Shown: positions 42,403-52,198 of the stretch, piece after piece | How the letters are laid out: each line of letters opens with the position of its first letter | How positions within the stretch are numbered: position 1 is the first letter of the stretch | NCBI GenBank assembly: GCA_040388375.1 | Contig: JAZKBU010000007.1 | Span: forward strand, 150,403 to 214,402 | From: Bacteroidota bacterium | Lineage (GTDB): Bacteria; Bacteroidota; Bacteroidia; UKL13-3 | Direction of reading: 5' to 3' | Length of the DNA: 64,000 nt | Made by a program: the position numbers and the translations under genes | The notes under the pieces: model-generated | Databases searched by the model: none | Seen by the model: only the letters and a program-made list of their open reading frames with translations | Told to the model about the DNA's origin: nothing

Positions 42403-44100
42403 TTATTCTTGAATCATTAACTTAACAGTTGTTTTTTCGTTGTTTTCGTTAGAAATATTAACAAAATACAATCCGGCTTTTAACTCAGCTTTTTCTATTT
42501 TTAAAGTAGCTAAGCCATAGTTTTCAAATGTTCTAACAGTTTTACCTGTAATATCAACTACAGCTACATTGTGTAATTTGGCGTTATCGTTAAATGCAAC
42601 TACGGTAAAGTCGTTAGTTGGATTTGGAAATAATTTAACTGCTGATGAAGTTAAACCAATTTCGTTAGTTGATAAGTTACTTGTTTTGCAAGAAGCCCAT
42701 TTAAAGAATAAAGTTTGGTCACCTGCTGTTCTAACTAACTCACGGTTAAATCCACCTACACCGTTTGGTTTTGTGCAAGCACGGTCTGTTGAATCAGTAA
42801 AGTTTTCATAAATAGCATCGCTTGTACTATCAGCACCATTACCAAAGCGGTAAGCCACTGTTCCTGGGCAAATATTGTTTAAAGTAGTTGTGTAAGCACC
42901 TGGTACGCCTGATACAGGAGTCATACGCACAGCACCGTTTTTCCAGTCTTTATAATCACATATTAAATATACAATTTGTGGAGTTTGGCTTGTTAAATCA
43001 ACTTTAAAAGTAACGTTTGATGGAGCTGGAAGTGGATTACATGGAGCAAATGAAGAAAAGCAATTTGCAGGTAAAACAGTATCTGATTTTAAATCTAACT
43101 CACGGTTACCTGAACCTGTTACAACACTTTCCCAAGTTCTTTGACCGGCACTATAGTAACGGAACTTATAAGCAATACCACTTGCGGAATCTAATGGGAA
43201 TGTAACAGTATAAACTTTACTTCCTGATGATACTGGGGTCATTTTGCTTCCAGCATCCCATCCGCCCGGTACTAATCCACCAGCCACGTCAACTGAGTCA
43301 ACATTACAGCTAGAAGACATATCAATTCTTAAAGTCACTTGGTAGCTAGGTATTGGTGCTGTTGGGCAAGCTGAACATGAACCAAAACAAACTTTATCAA
43401 CTACCATGTCAGCAGCTACTGTTACACCTCTGTTGCCATTAGTAGCGCAAGTGCTTGGAACGCTTTCAGGAACACTAGGAGAATTCCAATCGTTACCATT
43501 CACAAATTTATATTCATATGCACCTGCATCTAATAACAATATAATTTCATATACCTTATTAGCTGTAGGGAACAAATTAGTCATTGCGGTTTTAGCCGGA
43601 TCCCAGCCTTGTAGTGAGCCTGCTATATGCACGCCATCCGCACTTACTGCTGTAACTTTATCCATATCAACAGCAAAACGCACAGCATTTTTACCTGTAG
43701 GAGCTGCTGAACTAAATTTTGCAGTAATTAAAGTAGTGTCGTTAGCCATAGAATCAACGTACATCCAACGATTTCCATTACTTTGTCCATTTAAAGCATG
43801 TCCTTTTTGTACCAAAGCGGGTATACTTTCTTCTCCTGAACCCCATGAGTTACCATTGATAAATTTGAATTCAATAACTTGTTTGGCATCAATATTTAAA
43901 ATGGTTCCATATGCATTAGGTATTCCAGGTACAGGTAACAATGTTGTACCCGCTGGATCCCAATTTTGAAAACTACCGGCCACATGTACACCATTTGGAC
44001 TTACGGTTTGCCCTGTCATATCGACAACAAAGGCTACTTTTTTAGCAAATACACCACTAAACGTGGCTAAAGCTGCTGTTAATAGTAAAAACTTTTTCAT
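42403..44100 (-). CDS. Secreted four-module CBM48-like / glycan-binding protein with T9SS sorting domain
   Basis: A 565-residue exported protein without a catalytic domain. After the signal peptide (MKKFLLLTAALATFSGVFA) come four tandem beta-sandwich modules of ~100-115 residues. Three share GVHVAGSFQNWDPA-like openings and a YEYKFVNGNDW-type end, the hallmark of glycogen/starch-binding (CBM48/AMPK-beta-like) domains; the third and fourth are more divergent (VAGGLVPGGWDAG, LICDYKDWKNGA). The C-terminus (FPNPTNDFTVVAF ... KAGLYFVNISNE) is a type IX sorting domain. It is divergent from the GH13 amylase, with a 118-bp spacer, so the pair likely shares control. The role is probably to hold starch-like glucan at the surface. 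Confidence 0.88.
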   Translation of the reverse strand: MKKFLLLTAALATFSGVFAKKVAFVVDMTGQTVSPNGVHVAGSFQNWDPAGTTLLPVPGIPNAYGTILNIDAKQVIEFKFINGNSWGSGEESIPALVQKGHALNGQSNGNRWMYVDSMANDTTLITAKFSSAAPTGKNAVRFAVDMDKVTAVSADGVHIAGSLQGWDPAKTAMTNLFPTANKVYEIILLLDAGAYEYKFVNGNDWNSPSVPESVPSTCATNGNRGVTVAADMVVDKVCFGSCSACPTAPIPSYQVTLRIDMSSSCNVDSVDVAGGLVPGGWDAGSKMTPVSSGSKVYTVTFPLDSASGIAYKFRYYSAGQRTWESVVTGSGNRELDLKSDTVLPANCFSSFAPCNPLPAPSNVTFKVDLTSQTPQIVYLICDYKDWKNGAVRMTPVSGVPGAYTTTLNNICPGTVAYRFGNGADSTSDAIYENFTDSTDRACTKPNGVGGFNRELVRTAGDQTLFFKWASCKTSNLSTNEIGLTSSAVKLFPNPTNDFTVVAFNDNAKLHNVAVVDITGKTVRTFENYGLATLKIEKAELKAGLYFVNISNENNEKTTVKLMIQE

Positions 44101-44218
44101 TATTTATATATTTTTTTAGTGAAAGCAATTTATATTATTTTATTGTTAATTTGCAATACATTTCAAATTTTTCTACTAATTATTTAAATTTCCATATATA
44201 AATTAAGGAGTTATATTC

Positions 44219-47050
44219 ATGTATAAACAATTACTAAAAAACGCATTACAAATTGTATTCATTGTTATTTTTTGTACAAAATTTAGTACTGCCCAGGTGG
44301 TTACTATATCGCCCGCTTTTGCAACGGCTGATGATAATAATGTTGTGATTACTTTTGATGCTTCATTGGGTAATGCAGGCTTGTTAGGTGAGTCAAATAT
44401 ATATGCACATACGGGAGTTATAACGGATAAAAGCACATCGGGAAGCGACTGGAAATATGTATTAACGGACTGGTCTACCAATTTACCAAAAGCATTATTA
44501 ACACGTGTAGGTTCCAGTTCTGTTTATAATTTAACCATTGGGAATATCAGAACTTTTTATGGCGTTCCTGCTACTGAAAAGGTATTGAAAATAGCCTTGG
44601 TTTTCAGAAATGCCAATGGCTCTAAAACAGGTAAAACAGTTTCGGGTGGCGATATTTTTATAGACATCAGCCAAGGTTCTTATCAGGTAAAATTAAACAA
44701 CCCTATAAAAGCTTCTTTCTTCAATGCCGGTGATAGTATCAGTATTAGCTGTTCTGCCTCACGACAAAGTAACTTAGAGTTGTATGCCAATGGTGTTTTA
44801 TTGCGTTCTGTCGCAAATGACTCTGCTTTACTTTATAAAAACACAATAGATAGTATAGGTACTGATAGAATTGATTTGGTTTTGAAAGGTGATTATAATG
44901 GAGATATAGTTTACGACTCGTCTTATGTTATTATTAAATCAGGGAGTAATGTGCAAATTCCTCCTGCAGGTACGGTAGATGGTATTAATTATATCAATGA
45001 TTCAACCGTTACTTTACAAATTTTTGCTCCTCTTAAAACATTTATTTATGTGATTGGCGATTTTAATAATTGGGAATTAAAACCCCAATATAAAATGAGC
45101 AGAACGCCCGGAGCGGAAAGATTTTGGATAACAATTACCGGGTTGAAGAAAGGTGTTGAATATGGATTTCAATATGCCATTGATGAAGTTCAAATGCGTG
45201 TGGCGGATGTTTATGCGGAAAAGATTTTAGACCCTAATAATGATGTATGGATACCTGAAATAACGTACCCTAATTTGAAAAAATACCCGGTAGGTAAAAC
45301 AACCGAAATTATTTCGGTATTACAAACCGGGCAAGCACCATTTGTGTGGCAAACAACTAATTTTGTGAAGCCGCCAAAAGAAAAGTTAGTAATATATGAG
45401 TTGCTGTTAAGAGATTTTATAGGCAGACACGATTTCCAAACTTTAAAAGATACGCTTGATTACTTACAACGATTGGGTGTAAACTGTATCGAGCTAATGC
45501 CTATTACAGAGTTTGAAGGCAATGAAAGCTGGGGTTATAATCCAATGTTTCATTTTGCTATTGATAAGTATTATGGCACCAAACAGGCTTTTAAAGAGTT
45601 TGTTGATGAGTGCCACAAGCGTAAAATGGCTGTGGTTTTAGATATGGTATTGAATCATTCATTTGGGCAAAATCCCCAAGTAAGAATGTACTTTGATCCT
45701 AGTGCGGGTCAATTTGGACAACCTACGGCAAACAATCCATGGTTTAACCAAACAGACAAACACCCATATGGAGTTGGATATGATTACAACCATGAAGCCC
45801 AACCGACTATTGATTTTGTAAACAGGGTAAATCATTTTTGGCTTACTGAATATCATCTTGATGGTTATCGTTTTGATTTATCTAAAGGGTTTACACAAAA
45901 AAATACTTTTGGGAATGAGGCTGCCTGGAATGCTTACGATCAATCAAGAGTAAATATCTGGAAAAAGATTCGTTCTGAAATAATTAAACACTCACCCGAT
46001 GCATACTTAATATTAGAACACTTAGCTGATAATGATGAGGAGAAAGTATTGGCCAACGAAGGTTTTATGATGTGGGGTAAAATGACAAGTAATTATGCGG
46101 AAGCAGTTATGGGTTACGATAATTCAAAGGCCAATTTAAGCTGGGGCGATTACAAAAGCCGTCAGTATAACTCGCCTAACTTGGTTACTTATGCAGAAAG
46201 CCATGATGAAGAAAGAGTAGTAGCAACTTCGCTCCAATATGGAAGGGTTCAAGGAACCTATAGTACAAAAGATTTAAATACTGTTTTAAAAAGGGTAGAT
46301 GCTTACCATGCATTGCTTTTACCTTTAATAGGACCAAAAATGATCTGGCAGGGTGGTGAGTTGGGTTACGAAGTTTCTATCAACACAAACGGTCGTACCG
46401 GAAATAAACCTTTTAACTGGAGCTCTTTAACCAACAGCATTAGGAAAAAAGCATACGAAAATATCAGTAAGCTCAATAAACTAAAACAACATGTAAGCTT
46501 CTCATCAAATAACTATACTTATAGTACCAGTTCGGTTATTAAAACATTGAAAGTAAACCATGACAGCATGAATACGATTATAACCGGTAATTTTGATGTA
46601 ATAACTATCAATGCAGCATTTGCATTTCAGCATACAGGTTGGTGGTATAACTATATAACAGGCGACTCTGTTAATATTACAGATGTTAATACTTCATTTT
46701 TACTACAAGCAGGGGAATACAGAGTATTTACCGATAAAAACATTTATGAACAGCTAAATACAACTGGGATTAAAAATGTAAAAGAAGACCTGTCAGAAAA
46801 GTGGAATTTATATCCAAACCCAAGCAATGGAAAAGTAAATATTATAGTTGATTTTGAAAACTATTCTAACTTAGAATTAGGCATTTATGATATTGTTGGA
46901 AAAAAAGTTTATAATATTCAAACCAAAAACCAATACATTTATGGTGCGCAAGAATTTGAATTAGATATAACCCATTTACCTAAAGGTTTATATTTAGTAA
47001 AAGCAAAAACCGACACTAGCGAGTCCATTAAGAAATTGATTGTTAATTAA
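44219..47050 (+). CDS. Secreted GH13 alpha-amylase-family enzyme with T9SS sorting domain
   Basis: A 943-residue exported alpha-glucan hydrolase. After the signal segment (to about residue 26) come a beta-sandwich (~30-260) and a CBM48-type module (VIGDFNNWELKP, ~275-285). The GH13 barrel (~385-760) contains MAVVLDMVLNHSFGQ and the catalytic triad: nucleophile D553 in YRFDLSKGF, acid E600 in LILEHLAD, and D663 in YAESHDEERV. A beta-domain and a type IX sorting domain (YPNPSNGKVNI ... PKGLYLVKAK) close the protein. AAGGAG lies 8 bp before the ATG, an unusually good Shine-Dalgarno site for this phylum. The SusC gene begins 107 bp downstream on the same strand. Confidence 0.93.
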   Translation: MYKQLLKNALQIVFIVIFCTKFSTAQVVTISPAFATADDNNVVITFDASLGNAGLLGESNIYAHTGVITDKSTSGSDWKYVLTDWSTNLPKALLTRVGSSSVYNLTIGNIRTFYGVPATEKVLKIALVFRNANGSKTGKTVSGGDIFIDISQGSYQVKLNNPIKASFFNAGDSISISCSASRQSNLELYANGVLLRSVANDSALLYKNTIDSIGTDRIDLVLKGDYNGDIVYDSSYVIIKSGSNVQIPPAGTVDGINYINDSTVTLQIFAPLKTFIYVIGDFNNWELKPQYKMSRTPGAERFWITITGLKKGVEYGFQYAIDEVQMRVADVYAEKILDPNNDVWIPEITYPNLKKYPVGKTTEIISVLQTGQAPFVWQTTNFVKPPKEKLVIYELLLRDFIGRHDFQTLKDTLDYLQRLGVNCIELMPITEFEGNESWGYNPMFHFAIDKYYGTKQAFKEFVDECHKRKMAVVLDMVLNHSFGQNPQVRMYFDPSAGQFGQPTANNPWFNQTDKHPYGVGYDYNHEAQPTIDFVNRVNHFWLTEYHLDGYRFDLSKGFTQKNTFGNEAAWNAYDQSRVNIWKKIRSEIIKHSPDAYLILEHLADNDEEKVLANEGFMMWGKMTSNYAEAVMGYDNSKANLSWGDYKSRQYNSPNLVTYAESHDEERVVATSLQYGRVQGTYSTKDLNTVLKRVDAYHALLLPLIGPKMIWQGGELGYEVSINTNGRTGNKPFNWSSLTNSIRKKAYENISKLNKLKQHVSFSSNNYTYSTSSVIKTLKVNHDSMNTIITGNFDVITINAAFAFQHTGWWYNYITGDSVNITDVNTSFLLQAGEYRVFTDKNIYEQLNTTGIKNVKEDLSEKWNLYPNPSNGKVNIIVDFENYSNLELGIYDIVGKKVYNIQTKNQYIYGAQEFELDITHLPKGLYLVKAKTDTSESIKKLIVN

Positions 47051-47157
47051 ATATATACTTTATTGAATAAAATTTGAAAATGTAGTTTTTGTCAGATTTT
47101 ACGTTTTAAGTCCAGCTATATTTAATTACCAGTTTATTGAAATTAAAATATATCCAT

Positions 47158-50100
47158 ATGAAGAGAAAATTACTAGTATTATTTGTAGGTATTTTTATTG
47201 TTTCTGTATCCTTTGCGCAGAGTATTAAAGGAAAAATAGAAGATGAAAAAAAACAACCGGTAGTTGGAGCTACAGCTATTATTGATGGCACAAAAAAGGG
47301 TGGGTACACTGATGCCGAGGGTCTTTTTGAAATTAAAGATGTGCTGCCCGGGACTTACAAATTAAAAATTTCAAGTTTAGGCTTTAATACCATTTACAAA
47401 GATGTAGAAGTTACCGCAACAGGTGCTTTTGTTGCTTTATCGATGAAGGAAGACCAAAAGAAACTGGATGAGGTGGTAGTAGTTGGTTATGGTGTACAAA
47501 GAAAGCGTGAAGTAACAGGCTCCATAGCAAAAATTAGCGGAAGAGAATTAAATGACATGCCTGTACCTAGTTTCGAATCAGCATTACAAGGAAAACTAGC
47601 CGGTGTAAATGTAACTACGGGAAGTGGTTTAGCCGGTTCTGGAGCTGTAGTTAGGATTAGAGGTATAGCTTCCATTGGTGCTGGTGGCGATCCTTTATAT
47701 GTTGTTGATGGAATTCCGATTACACAAGATTACTTTTTAAATGGCAATAGTGGGGGAATGAATAACAATCCTTTGGCTTCTATAAATCCGAACGATATAG
47801 AAAGTATCGATGTTTTGAAAGATGCGGGAGCAAGTGCTATTTATGGTTCGAGGGGAGCTAATGGCGTTATATTAATTACTACCAAACGCGGTAGAAAAGG
47901 TAGTAAAAAAGGACCGAGTGTTAATTTTACAGCTACCATGGGAACATCGCAACCAACAGCTTTGCCTAATATGTTAAATACACAACAATATTTACAATTA
48001 CGTCAGGAAGCTTGGGAAAACGATGGCGGAACAGGCAGAGTTTGGTTACCGGGTTATTCATCAGCTCAGTCAACAGCAGCAGCACGAGAAGCAGCCTATT
48101 TAAAAGCAAGTCAATACAATACTGATTGGGTAAAATTAACTACACGCGTTGGCTTTAAACAAAACTATGATTTATCGGTAAGTGATGTGTTTAAAAAAGT
48201 AAGTTATTATGCCGGAGTTTCTTACAGCAACAACGAAAGTTTTTTAGTAGGTAATAGTTACAATAGGCTTGCCGGCCGATTAAATTTGGATTTTAAAGTT
48301 AGTAAGAAAATAAAAGTTTCGACCAATTCAAGCTTGGCACAAGGTAATAATTTCCGTGTTAACAGCGGTTGGGCCGGAGGTTTGGGGGCTGCTATGAGTG
48401 AGGCATTGCCTATTTATCCGGTAAAATTTGGCGGACCTAATGGAGATAGTGCTTATTTCAGGGGTGGCGTAAACCCTATAATAGCGCAAGAACAAAAAAC
48501 ATGGAGAGTGGGTGAAACCAGGACCATTAACAATATAGCTGTTGATTACAACCCAATAAAAAATTTATACTTTAGAGCGCAGGGTGGTTATGATTACATG
48601 CAATTGTTAGATGACCAATACGATAGCCCGCAATTATTAAACATTGCCGATTCCGCAGGAGGTAATGCTAACAGAACGGCTACTTTCACTAATAATTTAA
48701 ATTACTTTATTACCGGAACTTATAATTACAACCCAACGGACAATCATAAGTTTAGTTTTATGTTGGGTAATGAGTTTCAGAAATCAACCGCTTCAACCAG
48801 AACACAAAGAACAGAACATACATCAGGTCCTTTTTACGAAAAAGAACCTGATTCGTTATATGCTAACCAAACAGCTCCCGGTAATGCATGGGCTTTTTTA
48901 AGCTACTTTAGCCGTATTAATTACTCATATAAAGACAAGTATTTTGCACAGGTAATTTTACGTGCAGACTGGTCATCACGTTTTGGCGAAAACTACCGCG
49001 TTGCATTTATGCCGGCTGTTTCGGCCAGTTGGGTTTTAAGTGAAGAAAAGTTCTTACGCACCAATAAGACCATTTCATTTTTAAAATTACGTGCCAGTGC
49101 CGGAAGAAGCGGTAACTCCAATATAAATGGAAATGCTCGTTTCTTAACATTCAGAACAGATGGTTTGTATAACCAACAAGCCATTACTTATCCAACGCAA
49201 GCACCTAATGAAAATTTACGTTGGGAAACATCGTTAATTTGGGATGCGGGCGTAGAGTTGGGTTTATTTAACGATAGAATTTTTACTACTGTTGATTATT
49301 TTGATAGAAGAGTAACCGATGCTATTATTGAAAATTTAGCTATCTCTCCTTCAACAGGTATGGATCAATACACAGCCAACGTAGGTAAAATAACCAACAG
49401 AGGGTTAGAGTTTGGAATTAAAACAAGAAACCTGGTTGGTAAATTCAGATGGAGTACAGACTTTAACATTACCAAAATATGGAATTCAATTGATGATATA
49501 GGTGCTTACTCGCAAGATGCTGTTAGTGGAGGAACCAACGATACACGCCCAATTATTGGAAGCCCGATTGGTACTAATTATTTAGTAAGATTTAGCCATA
49601 TAGATAAAGCTACGGGATTACCAGTATATTTAGACGTAAATGGTAACCAAACAAGTACCTGGGATATTAATAACAGGGTAGGCGTTGGGAGTGTTTTACC
49701 GGATGCTTCAGGTGGTATGACCAATACCTTTTCGTACAAAGGTTTTGATTTAAGCGTATTGATAAACTTTGTTATTGGTGGTAATATATATGAATCGTCA
49801 GCTAAACGACAATTAGGAGTAGTTTCTAACTGGAATATGAGAACAGATTTATTTGACAGATGGCAAAAACCTGGCGATGATGCCCAGTTTGCCAGATTAA
49901 CTTTAAACGAAGCCAATTATGGGTCAAATACAGTATGGATTAATACTGACCAGTTTTTATACAGTGCTTCATTTGCCAGGTTACGTAACGTAACATTGGC
50001 TTATAATTTACAACCCAAAGCTATTAAAAAATTAAAATACTGCCGCTCTGTTCGTATGGCAATTATTGCAACTAATATTTTAACCATTACCAAATATCCG

Positions 50101-50229
50101 GGCTTAGATCCTGAGATAGCGCGTGATTTCGAAAATGCGACAGATAGAAATATGAGTCCGAATATTACTTATTTAACTCCGCCACAAGAGCGTACTTATT
50201 CATTTCAAATAAATATTGGATTTAACTAG
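47158..50229 (+). CDS. SusC/RagA-type TonB-linked outer membrane transporter
   Basis: A 1023-residue TonB-dependent porin that imports oligosaccharides. I start at ATG 47158, giving the signal peptide MKRKLLVLFVGIFIVSVSFAQ; a seven-residue longer frame is less likely. Residues ~22-105 are a carboxypeptidase-D regulatory-like domain (IKGKIEDEKKQPVVGATAI), then the plug (VVVVGYGVQRKREVTGSI ... GSRGANGVILITTKRG) with the SusC signature, then a long beta-barrel ending in NIGFN. The gene is 15 bp upstream of susD. With the amylase in front it should take up amylase products, presumably maltodextrins; substrate is inferred from context. Confidence 0.95.
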   Translation: MKRKLLVLFVGIFIVSVSFAQSIKGKIEDEKKQPVVGATAIIDGTKKGGYTDAEGLFEIKDVLPGTYKLKISSLGFNTIYKDVEVTATGAFVALSMKEDQKKLDEVVVVGYGVQRKREVTGSIAKISGRELNDMPVPSFESALQGKLAGVNVTTGSGLAGSGAVVRIRGIASIGAGGDPLYVVDGIPITQDYFLNGNSGGMNNNPLASINPNDIESIDVLKDAGASAIYGSRGANGVILITTKRGRKGSKKGPSVNFTATMGTSQPTALPNMLNTQQYLQLRQEAWENDGGTGRVWLPGYSSAQSTAAAREAAYLKASQYNTDWVKLTTRVGFKQNYDLSVSDVFKKVSYYAGVSYSNNESFLVGNSYNRLAGRLNLDFKVSKKIKVSTNSSLAQGNNFRVNSGWAGGLGAAMSEALPIYPVKFGGPNGDSAYFRGGVNPIIAQEQKTWRVGETRTINNIAVDYNPIKNLYFRAQGGYDYMQLLDDQYDSPQLLNIADSAGGNANRTATFTNNLNYFITGTYNYNPTDNHKFSFMLGNEFQKSTASTRTQRTEHTSGPFYEKEPDSLYANQTAPGNAWAFLSYFSRINYSYKDKYFAQVILRADWSSRFGENYRVAFMPAVSASWVLSEEKFLRTNKTISFLKLRASAGRSGNSNINGNARFLTFRTDGLYNQQAITYPTQAPNENLRWETSLIWDAGVELGLFNDRIFTTVDYFDRRVTDAIIENLAISPSTGMDQYTANVGKITNRGLEFGIKTRNLVGKFRWSTDFNITKIWNSIDDIGAYSQDAVSGGTNDTRPIIGSPIGTNYLVRFSHIDKATGLPVYLDVNGNQTSTWDINNRVGVGSVLPDASGGMTNTFSYKGFDLSVLINFVIGGNIYESSAKRQLGVVSNWNMRTDLFDRWQKPGDDAQFARLTLNEANYGSNTVWINTDQFLYSASFARLRNVTLAYNLQPKAIKKLKYCRSVRMAIIATNILTITKYPGLDPEIARDFENATDRNMSPNITYLTPPQERTYSFQINIGFN

Positions 50230-50243
50230 GGAGGAAGCAGAAG

Positions 50244-51668
50244 ATGAAAAACAGAAATAAAATAACAATTATATTTAGCATACTATTAATAGGTTTAGGC
50301 TCTTGTACCAAATGGACAGAAATAAAACCGGAAGGATTTTTATTAGAAGGTGAGGCAGTTAAAAGCGGTCAAGATGTAATAAAAATAGTAAACTCAACTT
50401 ACGATGCTTTAGCCAACAGGTTAAATGGTAATGCGCAAATTTATAGCGATTTGTTAGGTGATGAATTAGCAGATTATAATATTAATGGCGACAGAAGAGA
50501 AATGTACACAAGAGGTGTAATAGCCTTTAATGCTACAGCAACCGATAATTACAGGGGAATTTACCGCTGTGTGTTCCGTGCCAATACTTGCCTGGATTAT
50601 ATTCAAAAGTTTAACGACTTAACTGAAACTCAAAAAAGCACTTTAGAAGGAGAGTTAAAATTTATCCGGGCTTTATCGCATTTTGAAATAGCTAAATTAT
50701 ATGCGCATCCAAAAGGTTCGTCACCATTAATTGATGGTAATAAAACCCAATCAGGTATTCCGTTACGTAAAAAAGTATCTATCGATCCTGTATTGAGAAG
50801 CACCATTAACGAAATGTACAGCTATATTGAAGAAGATTTATTAGCAGCTATATCATTATTGCCAAACAGCAACCCGGCTAATACTACCCGAAAAGTGTAT
50901 GCTGATAAAATTGCAGCTAAAGCATTATTGGCCAAAGTATATTTTCAAAGCAATCAATACCAAAAAGCCATTGATATACTAAACGATGTATTAAGCGATA
51001 ATGCTTATCAATTAAGCGATAGTTTAAATCACTTTGACAATGCAAGCTTTAGTAAAGAATATTTGTTTCAATTTGTAAGTACCGGAACTGGCGATAACAG
51101 AGCAGCAGGATATACAGGAAATTACAGAAGCGATAATGTAGCCGTACCTAATATGCAAATTTCAAAACTGGCATACGACTACATGAATCAAGATACTACT
51201 GACAAAAGATTGGGTTTAATTAAAGTAATAAACAAAGGAAAGCCTGAAGAAGTATATGGCTCTAAAAAGTTTGATTACGACTTTTTTGATGTACCTTATT
51301 TATTGTTAACCGATATGTATTTAATGCGCGCTGAAGCTTTGGCTATTACCAACCAAAACTTAACAACTGCTGCAACCGATGTGAACAAAATTATATCAAG
51401 GTCATATATAACACCTGCACCTAAATTATTGACAGGAGCAGAATTACCGGATGTGATAAAAGCAAAAGTAAGAGATGAAAGACGCAGGGAGTTTTTATTA
51501 GAAGGCGATAGAATTCAAAGCTTTAAAAGAATAGGAGCTAATGGAGAAACACAGACACCAAATACAATCAGAAATGCTGAATTTAACTGCAATGGTCTTG
51601 TTTTTGCTTTTCCACAAACAGAGGTAACTATTGGGTTTACTCAGAACCCAACACAAGCATGTAACTAG
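50244..51668 (+). CDS. SusD/RagB-type surface glycan-binding lipoprotein
   Basis: A 474-residue outer-surface lipoprotein that closes over its SusC partner. The signal is lipoprotein type (LIGLGSC, C21). Family marks are VNSTYDALANRL, the tetratricopeptide-like helices containing GELKFIRALSHFEIAKLYA, ISLLPNSNPAN, and a C-terminal RDERRREFLLEGDRIQSFKRIG block. It is somewhat short, since SusD proteins often exceed 500 residues. GGGAGG lies 14 bp before its ATG. Transcribed directly after susC; two small accessory genes follow. Confidence 0.94.
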   Translation: MKNRNKITIIFSILLIGLGSCTKWTEIKPEGFLLEGEAVKSGQDVIKIVNSTYDALANRLNGNAQIYSDLLGDELADYNINGDRREMYTRGVIAFNATATDNYRGIYRCVFRANTCLDYIQKFNDLTETQKSTLEGELKFIRALSHFEIAKLYAHPKGSSPLIDGNKTQSGIPLRKKVSIDPVLRSTINEMYSYIEEDLLAAISLLPNSNPANTTRKVYADKIAAKALLAKVYFQSNQYQKAIDILNDVLSDNAYQLSDSLNHFDNASFSKEYLFQFVSTGTGDNRAAGYTGNYRSDNVAVPNMQISKLAYDYMNQDTTDKRLGLIKVINKGKPEEVYGSKKFDYDFFDVPYLLLTDMYLMRAEALAITNQNLTTAATDVNKIISRSYITPAPKLLTGAELPDVIKAKVRDERRREFLLEGDRIQSFKRIGANGETQTPNTIRNAEFNCNGLVFAFPQTEVTIGFTQNPTQACN

Positions 51669-51685
51669 TTAAAAAGGGAACGAAT

Positions 51686-52177
51686 ATGAAAAAAGCGATA
51701 ATAATAGCAAGTATATTTTTAGGCATAATAGCTTGCAAAAAAGATATAAAAGACCTTGGCACACCATCGAGTAAAGTTGACGGATTGCAAGCCAAATGGG
51801 TGTTAAAAAGATGTTCAATGGTGGATGAAGTTTCGTTAACCAAAGAAACCATAAAAATGGGCGATTACTTTACCGTAAAAAACATTGCCTACACACAGCC
51901 CAATATTAAGTTTGAAACACTTAACGGAAGCAGAGTGTATACAGTTGATACTACTAACGTATTGGTTAATTTTTTCCAGACACCAACAGGCGCATGGAAT
52001 TTTGACAGCGATGAATTTCCAACAGAAATAGTATTTACACCAACAGGCGGCACTGCATTTACATTGCCACTTGGAGGGTCAATAAGAACGGTAGACCAGG
52101 TTTTAAAACTACGTAAACCCGTTTATTGTGGTGGAGAGTTAAAGTTTTCTTATGTTTTAGAGTTTGAAAGAAATTAA
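51686..52177 (+). CDS. Small lipoprotein of the glucan locus, lipocalin-like
   Basis: A 163-residue lipoprotein (MKKAIIIASIFLGIIAC, lipidation at C17). The mature part is beta-rich and starts with LQAKWVLKRCSMVDE, the W-x-L-x pattern that opens lipocalin-like or DUF5004-type small domains in this phylum, and ends KFSYVLEFERN. I cannot assign a family firmly. It lies 17 bp behind susD and 21 bp before the next gene, so it is a member of the sus-type operon and probably sits on the cell surface with SusD. Confidence 0.75.
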   Translation: MKKAIIIASIFLGIIACKKDIKDLGTPSSKVDGLQAKWVLKRCSMVDEVSLTKETIKMGDYFTVKNIAYTQPNIKFETLNGSRVYTVDTTNVLVNFFQTPTGAWNFDSDEFPTEIVFTPTGGTAFTLPLGGSIRTVDQVLKLRKPVYCGGELKFSYVLEFERN

Positions 52178-52198
52178 GAGAAAGAAGAGGACACTAAT

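Noticed and set aside
43406-43969. 187-residue reading frame on the + strand
   Set aside because: Lies wholly antisense to the four-module secreted protein, which has a signal peptide, repeats and a sorting domain; a shadow frame.
47137-47157. Seven-residue earlier start for SusC
   Set aside because: ATG 47158 gives a standard signal peptide; the longer version only adds charged residues in front.
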